Below, in pieces: positions 1 to 6,758 of a DNA stretch of 15,935 nucleotides (position 1 is its first letter; each line of letters starts with the position of its first letter). Source of the stretch: Brevundimonas sp. UBA986 (GTDB lineage: Bacteria > Pseudomonadota > Alphaproteobacteria > Caulobacterales > Caulobacteraceae); assembly GCA_002292165.1 (NCBI GenBank), contig DBBK01000122.1, positions 18,667-34,601 on the forward strand, written 5' to 3'. The position numbers and the translations under genes were made by a program. The notes under the pieces were generated by a model that was given only the letters and a program-made list of their open reading frames with translations, was not told the origin of the DNA and ran no database searches.

Positions 1-849
1 GCCGTTGATCGTGCCGGCGAAGACGGGATCGCCGACGGTCTTGCGTCGGGGGACGCTCTCCCCGGTCACCGGCGCCTCGTCGATCTCGCCCGCCCCGTCC
101 AGGATGTCGCCATCGGCCGGGACCCGGTCGCCGGGCCTCACCAGGACGGTCTCCCCGATCGCCAAGGTCTCGGCGGGGACTTCCCTCGTGGCCCCATCCA
201 CCTCCGCCAGGGCGGTCTTGGGCACCAGCGCCGTCAGGCCCTGGATGCTCTTGCGAGCGCGACCGGCGGCCACGCCTTCAAGCATCTCGCCGACCAGGAA
301 GAGCAGGACGACAGCGGCGGCTTCTTCTTCCGCGCCGATGAAGACGGCGCCGATGGCGGCGATCGACATCAGCATCTCGATGGAGAAGGGCGTGCCGTAG
401 CGCGCCGCCGAGATCGCGCGCCGTCCAACCGGAATCAACCCGACCGCCAAGGCGGCCAGGAACACATAGCGTTCGATCGCCGGAAATGCGGACCCGAGGC
501 CATAGGCCAGCAGCAGGGCGATGCCGCACGCCGCCGTCAATCGCGCCTTGCCGGTCGCCCACCAGGGCCGATCCGCATCGCCGGGGGCTCCATGGAGGTG
601 GGCGTGGACCTCCACATCGGCGGCCGGGGTGTCGGCTTCGCCCTCGTAGCCGAGGTTTCGGAGTTGTTGCAGGACCACGTCGTCGCCGACCGCGCCGCCA
701 TGTTGAACCTTGAGAACGCCCGATGAGACGCTGACCGACACCTCCTCGACACCGGCGAGCCGCCGTATGGCGGTGTCGATCTTGCGACCGCAGCCGGCGC
801 AGTCCATGCCGGTCACACGGTATCGGCTTTCGATCGTTTGCGCTGACAT
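1..849 (-). CDS. Zn/Cd/Pb-type P1B heavy-metal ATPase, N-terminal 283 residues (partial)
   Basis: This inner-membrane pump uses ATP to export divalent soft metals from the cytoplasm. The frame is open from ATG 849 to the window edge, so the C-terminal half, including the DKTGT phosphorylation loop, lies outside. Residues 14-20 read GMDCAGC, a heavy-metal-associated domain with the Asp-Cys pair typical of ZntA/CadA/PbrA rather than copper pumps. A His cluster (HAHLH, 82-86) follows the domain. Membrane helices lie at about 105-120, 127-140 and 160-190. The actuator domain includes PGDRVPADG (239-247) and TGES (262-265), and the fragment ends in FAGTING, as in the family. AAGGAG at 857-862 supports this start. 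It is divergent from the MerR gene at 917 and sits behind a MerR-type promoter. ZntA-, CadA- and PbrA-type names are equally possible; the neighbours favour Pb. Confidence 0.93.
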   Translation of the reverse strand, partial: MSAQTIESRYRVTGMDCAGCGRKIDTAIRRLAGVEEVSVSVSSGVLKVQHGGAVGDDVVLQQLRNLGYEGEADTPAADVEVHAHLHGAPGDADRPWWATGKARLTAACGIALLLAYGLGSAFPAIERYVFLAALAVGLIPVGRRAISAARYGTPFSIEMLMSIAAIGAVFIGAEEEAAAVVLLFLVGEMLEGVAAGRARKSIQGLTALVPKTALAEVDGATREVPAETLAIGETVLVRPGDRVPADGDILDGAGEIDEAPVTGESVPRRKTVGDPVFAGTING

Positions 850-859
850 CACCGGCTCC

Positions 860-888
860 TTGTCTCAAACTGAGGGCGACGCTACTTC
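860..888 (+). promoter_or_regulatory. possible promoter of the MerR gene
   Basis: TTGTCT (860-865) and TACTTC (883-888) are 17 bp apart on the plus strand and would start transcription near 895, just before the regulator gene. The -10 match is poor. The element overlaps the divergent ATPase promoter, which would couple the two genes' control. This is only a candidate. Confidence 0.3.
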
Positions 889-909
889 CTCTAGCGACTA
901 GAGGAGCAA
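879..909 (-). promoter_or_regulatory. MerR-type promoter for the P-type ATPase (19-bp spacer)
   Basis: On the minus strand, TTGCTC (909-904) and TAGCGT (884-879) are separated by exactly 19 bp that contain the 888-904 dyad. A spacer longer than the usual 17 bp with the dyad in its centre is the hallmark of promoters that MerR proteins activate by distorting DNA. Transcription would start near 872, giving a short leader with AAGGAG before the ATPase ATG at 849. Confidence 0.75.
888..904. promoter_or_regulatory. MerR-family operator dyad
   Basis: This is a perfect inverted repeat, CCTCTAG-CGA-CTAGAGG, with 7-bp arms and a 3-bp centre. It lies between the divergent ATPase and MerR genes, wholly inside the spacer of the minus-strand promoter at 879-909. 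Position and symmetry match operators of ZntR/CadR/PbrR-type regulators. It also overlaps the likely ribosome-binding site of the regulator gene (AGGAG 902-906), so bound regulator could limit its own expression. That last point is inference. Confidence 0.85.
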
Positions 910-916
910 GCGGAAA

Positions 917-1339
917 ATGAGCCAGGGCGTGACAATCGGCGGGGCCTCGAAGGCCTGCGGGATCAAGGTTCCGACCATCCGATACTATGAGCAGATCGAA
1001 CTTCTGCCCTCGCCGCCGCGCACGGACGGCAACCGCAGGCTCTATGAGGAGAGCGACCTGAAGCGGCTGCGCTTCATCCGACACGCCCGCGAACTGGGTT
1101 TCGAGATCGAGCCCATTCGCGAACTCCTCGCCCTGGCCGGCGATCCGACCGGTCCGTGCGAGGGCGCCGACAGCCTCGCACGCTCCCACCTTGCGGCGAT
1201 CGATCACAAGATCGCGCGGCTGACGGCGTTACGCATGGAGGTGGCGCGGATGACCGATTGTCCGCAGGGGTCGTCGGCGGACTGTCGGGTGATCGAGGTG
1301 CTCGGCGACCACGCCGAATGCCTGCATCAGAGCCATTGA
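917..1339 (+). CDS. MerR-family regulator, divalent-metal type (CadR/ZntR/PbrR-like)
   Basis: This cytoplasmic metal-sensing activator has 140 residues, typical for the family. The N-terminal winged helix-turn-helix covers about 5-75 and includes TIRYYEQIELLPSPPRT and GNRRLYEESD. A long dimerisation helix follows (about 82-112). Candidate metal ligands are Cys81, Cys115 and Cys123, matching the spacing of the three-cysteine site of PbrR/CadR. Cys81 sits where divalent sensors have Cys and the copper sensor CueR has Ser, so copper sensing is unlikely. The C-terminus has Cys135, His137 and His140, resembling the His-rich tail of CadR. The start at 917 is preceded by AGGAG at 902-906, inside the operator. 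It is divergent from the ATPase it probably controls. Whether Pb, Cd or Zn is the main signal cannot be told from sequence. Confidence 0.92.
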   Translation: MSQGVTIGGASKACGIKVPTIRYYEQIELLPSPPRTDGNRRLYEESDLKRLRFIRHARELGFEIEPIRELLALAGDPTGPCEGADSLARSHLAAIDHKIARLTALRMEVARMTDCPQGSSADCRVIEVLGDHAECLHQSH

Positions 1340-1410
1340 GAGACGCAAGGGCGTTCGCCCGGCGAATTTCGATGGCCTGAGACGAAACCCGCCAGGCGGT
1401 CGACATCTGT

Positions 1411-1440
1411 ATTGCGAAGCAATTGCAGAGCGCCTATCGC
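1411..1440 (+). promoter_or_regulatory. possible leaderless promoter with overlapping dyad, upstream of the FTR1 gene
   Basis: TTGCGA (1412-1417) and TATCGC (1435-1440) are 17 bp apart, with the ATG at 1447 only 6 nt after the -10, so the transcript would be leaderless or nearly so. No good Shine-Dalgarno precedes that ATG. A perfect short dyad, ATTGC-GAA-GCAAT (1411-1423), covers the -35 and could bind a regulator. The -35 and -10 are imperfect, and the gene may instead be read through from the MerR gene. Confidence 0.35.
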
Positions 1441-1446
1441 GTTTGC

Positions 1447-3384
1447 ATGACCCGTCTGATCACCCGTTTTCTGTTCGCCCTTGCTCTCGCGGGTCTGGTG
1501 GGCGTGTCCACAGTCAACGCCCAGGCCACCGCCGACCCCCGGGTCGCCTGGCGGTTGCTGGACTATCTGGCCGTGGACTATCGCGGAGCGGTGCAAGACG
1601 GGCAGGTCGTGAGCGCGGGCGAATTCGCCGAGATGAACGAATTCGCCGCGTCGGCCGAAGCCAGGATCGAGGCCCTGCCCGACAACGCGAGCAAACCGGC
1701 CCTGCTTATCCAGGTGCGCGATCTCAGACAGAAGATCACACAGAAAGCGCCCTCCGGCGACGTCGCCATGGCCGCCAGGCGGCTCGCCGCCGATCTTCTC
1801 TCGGCTTATCCGGCTGCGCTCGCCCCGACCAGTCTGCCGGACATGAAGCGGGCGGCGGCGCTCTACGCCGACACCTGCGCGATCTGCCACGGCGCCACGG
1901 GCCACGCAGACGGCGCCGGAGCCGTTGGGCTGAACCCTCACCCCGTGGCCTTCAGCGATCGGGAGCGCGCCCGCGAACGCAGTCCCTTCGCCCTTTATCA
2001 GGTGATCCAGCAGGGTCTGGACGGCACCGCGATGGCCAGCTTCTCGGACTTGCCAGAAAACGATCGATGGGGGCTGGCCTACTATGTAAACGGCCTGTCG
2101 TTCACCTCCGCGGACCGGGCGAAAGGCGAGACGATCTGGAAGACGGATGTTGACGTTCAGCGTGCGCTGCCGAACCTGCAGGCCCTCACGGCCACCAGCG
2201 AAGCTCAACTGGCCACTGTGATCGGCGCCGACAAGGCGCGGCCTGTCCTCGCCTATCTTCGCGCGAACCCTGCAGCCCTGAACGATCGCGCTGCGGGCGG
2301 AACGCTGTCGATCGCGCGGGAAAAGATCGCGGCGACCGTCGAGGCCTACCGTTCCGGCGACCGCCAGCGCGCCGGCGACCTGGCTCTGGCGGCCTATCTC
2401 GACGGCTTCGAGCCTCTGGAGCCGGTGCTGTCCGCTCGCGATGGCGCTCTGATGCGGCGGATCGAAAAAGGCATGGCGGACCTGCGCAGCGCCGTCAGCC
2501 AGGACGCGGGCGTGCCGGCTGTCGTGGCCAGCGCGGAACGCGCCAATGGACTGCTGGATCTGGCGGAGCGCGCGCTGGCCACCAACACCACGAGCGCGGG
2601 CGCCGCCTTTGCGGGCGCCTTTACGGTTCTGCTTCGCGAGGGGCTTGAGGCCTTGCTCATCGTTGTCGCCATCCTGGCGTTCCTGAAGAAGGCCGGTCGA
2701 ACCGAAGTCTCGGTCTATGTCCACGGCGGATGGGTTTCGGCCCTCGCGGCCGGAGTGCTTACCTGGGCGGCGGCGACCTTCCTGATCTCGATCAGCGGCG
2801 CAAGCCGTGAACTCACCGAGGGTTTCGGGTCGTTGGTCGCCGCCCTGGTGCTCGTTTCCGTCGGAATCTGGATGCATGGCAAGAGCCGGGCGGACGCCTG
2901 GCAGGCCTATATTCGCGACAAGATGTCCAACGCCCTGTCTCGCCGCTCGGCCTGGTTCCTGTTCCTGCTGGCCTTCGTGGTCGTCTATCGCGAAGTCTTC
3001 GAGACCATCCTGTTCCTGGTCGCGCTCTGGAGCCAGGGCGGTCACGTCGCCCTCCTCCTCGGGGTGGCCGCCGCCGCCCTCACGCTCGGCCTGATCGCCT
3101 GGGCCCTGCTCGGCTACAGCCGACGTCTGCCGATCGGCAAATTCTTCGGCCTTAGTTCGATCCTGCTGGCGGTCCTGGCCGTCGTCCTCGCCGGCAAGGG
3201 CGTGTCCGGCCTCCAGGAGGCGGGTCTGATCGACTTGCATCCGCTGTCGTGGATCCCGAGACTCGACGTGTTGGGCGTTTTCCCGACCTGGGAGACGGTC
3301 ATCGCCCAGACCGTGACGGCCATGACGTTGATTGTCGGGTTCAACCTGAAACCCGGGGCGCCCGTCCGCTCCCAAACGGCCTGA
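1447..3384 (+). CDS. cytochrome c-FTR1 fusion iron/lead permease (PbrT-like)
   Basis: FTR1/ILT-superfamily permeases move Fe(III), or Pb(II) in PbrT, across the inner membrane; members with a fused periplasmic cytochrome c are known. ATG 1447 gives a clear signal peptide (residues 1-26, ending VNAQ) and is preferred over an upstream TTG at 1423. The periplasmic part carries a c-type heme site, CAICH (144-148), with Met196 in GTAMASF as probable axial ligand. The membrane part (about 387-635) has the two diagnostic acidic motifs, REGLEA (397-402) and REVFE (515-519). At 645 residues it is the size expected for cyt c-FTR1 fusions. It lies 107 nt after the MerR gene on the same strand, as pbrT follows pbrR in the lead operon as I recall it. 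Uptake beside an efflux ATPase is odd but has that precedent. Iron uptake is the alternative role. Confidence 0.9.
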   Translation: MTRLITRFLFALALAGLVGVSTVNAQATADPRVAWRLLDYLAVDYRGAVQDGQVVSAGEFAEMNEFAASAEARIEALPDNASKPALLIQVRDLRQKITQKAPSGDVAMAARRLAADLLSAYPAALAPTSLPDMKRAAALYADTCAICHGATGHADGAGAVGLNPHPVAFSDRERARERSPFALYQVIQQGLDGTAMASFSDLPENDRWGLAYYVNGLSFTSADRAKGETIWKTDVDVQRALPNLQALTATSEAQLATVIGADKARPVLAYLRANPAALNDRAAGGTLSIAREKIAATVEAYRSGDRQRAGDLALAAYLDGFEPLEPVLSARDGALMRRIEKGMADLRSAVSQDAGVPAVVASAERANGLLDLAERALATNTTSAGAAFAGAFTVLLREGLEALLIVVAILAFLKKAGRTEVSVYVHGGWVSALAAGVLTWAAATFLISISGASRELTEGFGSLVAALVLVSVGIWMHGKSRADAWQAYIRDKMSNALSRRSAWFLFLLAFVVVYREVFETILFLVALWSQGGHVALLLGVAAAALTLGLIAWALLGYSRRLPIGKFFGLSSILLAVLAVVLAGKGVSGLQEAGLIDLHPLSWIPRLDVLGVFPTWETVIAQTVTAMTLIVGFNLKPGAPVRSQTA

Positions 3385-3436
3385 CGAGCTTCCTCCTCCC
3401 GCCAGTGTCCTTGACGGAGCGTGAAACGAAACGGGA

Positions 3437-3467
3437 TTGACATCAGGGTGGGTAGCGCGCCTAGAAT
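3437..3467 (+). promoter_or_regulatory. promoter of the copper/silver efflux operon, 19-bp spacer
   Basis: A consensus -35 TTGACA (3437-3442) and near-consensus TAGAAT (3462-3467) are separated by 19 bp. Such a spacer is typical of MerR-family-activated promoters, but I see no dyad in it, so the activator is unknown. The ATG of the next gene (3476) is 8 nt after the -10, implying a leaderless or near-leaderless transcript. The 91-nt gap it sits in has no other clear signal. Confidence 0.55.
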
Positions 3468-3475
3468 TGCGTTCC

Positions 3476-3841
3476 ATGTGGAACCTGCTCCGCACCCTTC
3501 TCGTCGCCTTGGCCCTAGCCGGTTTCATCGGTCAGACCAGCGCCCATGCGACCCCGGTCCAGGTATTCCAGAGCCAGGCCGCCATGTCCTCGATGCCGGG
3601 ATGTGACGAAGCCATGCGAATGGCCGACGGCCAGTCCGGCAAGATGGGCGACTGCAGCAAGGGCATGGCGGGCGACTGCATGGCCAAGATGGGCTGCACG
3701 GCGGTAGCGCCTCCGATCGTCCCTCCGTTTGTCCTGTCGCGCCTGATCGCACCGCGATCCGCGGCCTTCGCCTCTGTCAACGACACACGCGTCGGAGATA
3801 GCCCGGCGCCCCTCTACGCCCCTCCAAAACAGCAAGCCTGA
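3476..3841 (+). CDS. small secreted Met/Cys-rich protein, family not recognised
   Basis: This predicted periplasmic protein has 121 residues and a Sec signal peptide (about 1-26, LLVALALAGFIG core, cleavage near SAHA-TP). ATG 3476 is chosen because it begins this signal; an upstream start at 3437 would bury it and would fall in the promoter -35. The mature part has four cysteines (43, 60, 68, 74) and eight methionines between residues 37 and 72, in repeats such as GKMGDCSKGMAGDCMAKMGC. Such residues commonly bind Cu(I) or Ag(I). The tail (78-121) is Pro/Ala-rich. As first gene of an efflux operon it may be a periplasmic metal buffer or sensor accessory. This is inference from composition and context only. 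Confidence 0.72.
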   Translation: MWNLLRTLLVALALAGFIGQTSAHATPVQVFQSQAAMSSMPGCDEAMRMADGQSGKMGDCSKGMAGDCMAKMGCTAVAPPIVPPFVLSRLIAPRSAAFASVNDTRVGDSPAPLYAPPKQQA

Positions 3842-3864
3842 TTTTTCACGCCTGACCCCTCGGT

Positions 3865-3888
3865 TTCGCGCGCCGCTTCGCGCGCCGC
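3865..3888 (+). repeat. perfect tandem 12-bp duplication
   Basis: TTCGCGCGCCGC occurs twice in direct tandem (3865-3876 and 3877-3888) in the 123-nt gap between the two small secreted-protein genes. The repeat can also fold (GCGCG against CGCGC). A weak CCCG/CGGG hairpin follows at 3909-3921, with a T-run a few bases later. Function is unknown; it could attenuate or process the operon mRNA. Confidence 0.6.
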
Positions 3889-3964
3889 CGTCGGTCGCAA
3901 AGAAACATCCCGCTTTTCGGGTCCGCGCCCTTTTTGGCCAACCCTCTGTTTTGAAGGAATTTCC

Positions 3965-4246
3965 ATGTCCATCCGTCTTCTGGCGGGGGCCGCTGTTGCG
4001 GCTTCCATCGCCCTGTTCACCCTGCCTGCCGCGGCGAACGCCCAACCCGCGTTCCATGGCGACTGCGTTCGCCGCGCCGCGCCGCCGTCTTCGGTCCCGC
4101 ACGACGTCTTTCGACGCATCCTCTGCGTCCATCGTGGACACACCGACTCCAGCGACATGAGCGCATCGTGTCATGCCCTTGCCGGGCGGCGAACCGCGAA
4201 GGCGATGCCGTCCTGCCCCGACACCGCTCATCGGGGCATGATGTAA
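3965..4246 (+). CDS. small secreted His/Cys-containing protein, family not recognised
   Basis: This 93-residue protein has a strong signal peptide (1-26, ending AAANAQ). The start is backed by GAAGGA at 3953-3958, six bases before ATG. The mature part, about 67 residues, contains His 31, 46, 56, 59, 70, 89, Cys 34, 54, 69, 84 and Met 65, 81, 92, 93. That number of potential metal ligands is high for its size. Its TAA stop shares its last base with the next gene's ATG (TAATG at 4244-4248), which supports it being a real, translationally coupled operon member. Role in copper or silver binding is inferred only from composition and position. The mature region matches no family I know, so an old frameshift is possible. 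Confidence 0.62.
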   Translation: MSIRLLAGAAVAASIALFTLPAAANAQPAFHGDCVRRAAPPSSVPHDVFRRILCVHRGHTDSSDMSASCHALAGRRTAKAMPSCPDTAHRGMM

Positions 4247-5484
4247 TGCGGGCGCTCGGTCCGGTTTCGGCCCTCGCCTTGATCGTTTCCGCCGGGGCCG
4301 TTCCGGTTCGGGCCGAGCCCCTGACGTTTGAGGCCGCGCTATCCCGCGCGGCCTCGGACGCCCCTGATTTGCGTGCGGCCGCCCTGGGGGTGGAGGCCGC
4401 AGAGGCCTCGGTCACCGCCGCGGGGCGACTGCCCGATCCCCGCCTCGCCTTCGGACTGGACGGGTTTCCCGTGAGCGGCCCCGCGGCCGGACGGTTCGGC
4501 GAGGACAGTTTCACCGCGCTGCGGGTCGGCATCGAGCAGGACCTGCCGAGCCGGGCGCGTCGGCGCGCCGAGCGGAGCCTGGCGGAATCGGCTGTCGGCG
4601 TGGCGATCTCAAACAACGCTGTGGCCTCGAGGGAAGTTAGAATTGCGGCGGGCCTTGCGTGGATTGACCTCTACTATGCGGGTCGCAAACTGGCGGCTCT
4701 GGACGATATCCTCGCCACACTCGAGCCGCTCTGGGACACGGTTCCAGCCGGCGTGGCCTCGGGCTCCGATCGGCCCGCCACGGTTCTGGAGGTGGCGCGC
4801 CTGAGGGCGGCGCTCGACGACCGCCGCACCGAATTGATCGCGCAGAGCCAGACGGCGCGTGCGATCCTGACACGCTGGACGGGTGATCCGGATCCCAGCG
4901 TTGAGGGCTCTCCCCCGCAGGATGCCCCCGAGCCAGTGATCCTGAGGGCCGGTCTCGACGATCTGCCCGAACTGAGGGCCTATGGGGCTCGCGATCGCCA
5001 GGCCCAGGCGGAAATCGACCTCGCGCGCGCCGGCGCCCGTCCTGACTGGTCGATGCAGGCCAGCTACCAGCGACGGGATCCCCGCTTCGGCGACATGCTG
5101 TCCCTCGGCGCCAGCGTCAGCCTTCCCCTTTTCCAGCGGGAGCGTCAGCAGCCCATCATCGCCGCCCGCACGGCTGACGCGGCGCGGGTGGCCGTCGAGC
5201 GGGACGGCAAGCGCCGCCAGCTGCAGGCGGAGCTTGAGGCCGACCTCGCCCAGCACGCCACTGACCATGCGCAATGGATGCGCGCCCGCGATGTGATCCT
5301 GCCCCTCGCGCTTCACCAGTCCGATCTGGAAACCGCCGCCTATGCGGCGGGACGGATCGGCCTCGCCGAGGTGGTTCAAACCTTCACCGCCGTGGCCGAG
5401 GCCCGGCTGGATGTCCTGGACAAGGAGGCGGTCGTGACCCGTCACGCCGCCGAGATCAGCCTGACCTATGGAGGCGGCCAATGA
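4246..5484 (+). CDS. cusC: TolC/CusC-family outer-membrane efflux protein
   Basis: This is the outer-membrane channel of the tripartite RND metal pump, carrying ions from the CusBA complex out of the cell. The ATG at 4246 overlaps the previous stop and begins a signal peptide (MRALGP... to VRAEP, about 24 residues); an earlier in-frame start at 4168 would add a non-signal extension. The 412-residue protein shows the two-repeat, Ala-rich helical pattern of the family: LTFEAALSRAA at the N-terminus, LPDPRLAFGLDGFP (about 64-77), and a second repeat with DWSMQASYQRRDP and GASVSLPLFQRERQ before a long coiled-coil segment. There is no lipobox Cys, unlike E. coli CusC, and it is shorter than that protein (about 457 residues). 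The name is assigned from operon position with cusB and cusA. It could equally be called czcC-like. Confidence 0.88.
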   Translation: MRALGPVSALALIVSAGAVPVRAEPLTFEAALSRAASDAPDLRAAALGVEAAEASVTAAGRLPDPRLAFGLDGFPVSGPAAGRFGEDSFTALRVGIEQDLPSRARRRAERSLAESAVGVAISNNAVASREVRIAAGLAWIDLYYAGRKLAALDDILATLEPLWDTVPAGVASGSDRPATVLEVARLRAALDDRRTELIAQSQTARAILTRWTGDPDPSVEGSPPQDAPEPVILRAGLDDLPELRAYGARDRQAQAEIDLARAGARPDWSMQASYQRRDPRFGDMLSLGASVSLPLFQRERQQPIIAARTADAARVAVERDGKRRQLQAELEADLAQHATDHAQWMRARDVILPLALHQSDLETAAYAAGRIGLAEVVQTFTAVAEARLDVLDKEAVVTRHAAEISLTYGGGQ

Positions 5485-6758
5485 GCGGGTTTCGCAACAA
5501 TCGCCTCGGTGTCGCCATCGGTGTGCTTGCCCTGGTCGGGATCGGCGTCGGCGCGGGCGTTTTCCTGGGTCGGCAGGGCGATCAGGCCGGGGTTGCGGCT
5601 CCGAACGCGGGCGAGCGCCGGGTGCTCTATTACTATGACCCGATGTATCCGGATCGGAAGTTCGACAAGCCGGGTCAATCCCCGTTCATGAACATGGCGC
5701 TGGTCGCCAAATATGCGGACGACGGCGGTCCGGCGGAAGCGGCTGCCGCCGGCGTCCGGATCGATCCGGCCCTGACCCAGAACCTGGGTCTGCGGATTGC
5801 GGTCGCGCGGATGGGGACGCTGGGCGGCGATCTGGCGGCCACGGCGGTGGTCGATTTCAATCAGCGCGACGTCGCCCTGGTGCAGGCGCGTGCGGACGGT
5901 TTCGTCCAGCGCGTCTACAACCGCGCGCCCGGGGATGTCATCGCGGCGGGTGCGCCCCTGGCCGATCTTCTCATCCCGAGCTGGGGCGGCGCCCAGGGCG
6001 AATATCTGGCCGTCCGTCGCACGGGCGAAACGTCCCTGATCCGGGCGGCGCGCCAGAGGCTCGTTCTGCTCGGCATGTCGGACGCCTTGATCACCTCGGT
6101 GGAACAGAGCGGCCGCCCCCGCACCGTCATCACCCTCACCAGTCCGATCGGCGGGGCAATCCGCACCCTGTCCGTGCGATCCGGCATGACGGTGGCCCAG
6201 GGCATGACCCTGGCCGAGGTCAGCGGTCTCTCGACCGTCTGGCTCAATGCGGCGATCCCGGAGACCCTGGCGGGTCAGGTCCGGACCGGTCAGGGCGTCG
6301 AGGTCACACTCTCGGCCTTTCCCTCCGAGCGGTTCGCGGGGCGTTTGACGGCCCTGTTGCCGGAGGTGTCGGGCGACAGCCGCACCCTGACCGGCCGCGT
6401 CGAGATGCCGAACCGTGGCGGGCGGCTGCGCCCCGGCATGTATGGCCAGATCGTCTTCGGCGGTGGCGGCGCGCCCGCGCTGCTGGTTCCCTCCGAAGCC
6501 GTGATCCGCACCGGGACGCGGAACCTGGTGATGCTGGCGTTGGCGGAAGGCCGCTACCAGCCCGCCCAGGTCCGTGTCGGCCGGGAAGCGGGAGGGCAGA
6601 CCGAGATCCTCGCAGGGCTCGCCGTGGGCGAGCGGATCATCGCTTCGGGGCAGTTCCTGATCGATTCCGAGGCCAGCCTCTCGGGCGTGGAGGCTCGCCC
6701 GATCGACGGGGCCGCCACCCCACAGGCGCAAGCGACCCCGATGGAGGCGGATCAGTGA
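5481..6758 (+). CDS. cusB: CusB, periplasmic adaptor of the Cu(I)/Ag(I) efflux pump
   Basis: The membrane-fusion subunit links the RND pump to the outer-membrane channel and accepts metal from CusF. The ATG overlaps the previous stop (ATGA) and follows GGAGG at 5470-5474. The 425-residue protein has an N-terminal membrane anchor (9-30), then the CusB metal-binding segment YDPMYPDRKFDKPGQSPFMN (52-71). Met55, Met70 and Met72 have the same +15/+2 spacing as the copper-binding methionines M49, M64 and M66 of E. coli CusB. Next come the barrel-sandwich/lipoyl region (VQARADGFVQRV, APGDVIAAG), a helical hairpin, beta-barrel (TVWLNAAIPETLAGQV) and membrane-proximal parts (LRPGMYGQIVF, VPSEAVIRTG). 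These features fix the metal class as monovalent copper/silver rather than Zn/Co/Cd. Confidence 0.96.
   Translation: MSGFRNNRLGVAIGVLALVGIGVGAGVFLGRQGDQAGVAAPNAGERRVLYYYDPMYPDRKFDKPGQSPFMNMALVAKYADDGGPAEAAAAGVRIDPALTQNLGLRIAVARMGTLGGDLAATAVVDFNQRDVALVQARADGFVQRVYNRAPGDVIAAGAPLADLLIPSWGGAQGEYLAVRRTGETSLIRAARQRLVLLGMSDALITSVEQSGRPRTVITLTSPIGGAIRTLSVRSGMTVAQGMTLAEVSGLSTVWLNAAIPETLAGQVRTGQGVEVTLSAFPSERFAGRLTALLPEVSGDSRTLTGRVEMPNRGGRLRPGMYGQIVFGGGGAPALLVPSEAVIRTGTRNLVMLALAEGRYQPAQVRVGREAGGQTEILAGLAVGERIIASGQFLIDSEASLSGVEARPIDGAATPQAQATPMEADQ

Noticed and set aside
1349..1366. GGGCGTTCGCCC hairpin after the MerR gene as a terminator
   Set aside because: The stem is short with a competing fold (TTCGC/GCGAA) and only GAATTTC after it. 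It is not strong enough to call, and read-through into the FTR1 gene is plausible.
1423..1446. TTG start at 1423 for the FTR1 gene
   Set aside because: It adds eight residues before a good signal peptide, lacks a ribosome-binding site, and overlaps the dyad. ATG 1447 is better.
1327..3528. Very long minus-strand open frame opposite the FTR1 gene (and similar ones opposite cusB, cusA and parB)
   Set aside because: Antisense frames are typical of GC-rich DNA. The products are Gly/Arg/Gln/Asp-rich with no domains, while the plus-strand frames have clear family motifs.
4168..4245. Upstream start at 4168 for the TolC-family gene
   Set aside because: It would give a 26-residue non-signal extension and overlap the previous gene. 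The ATG at 4246 overlaps that gene's stop and begins directly with a signal peptide.
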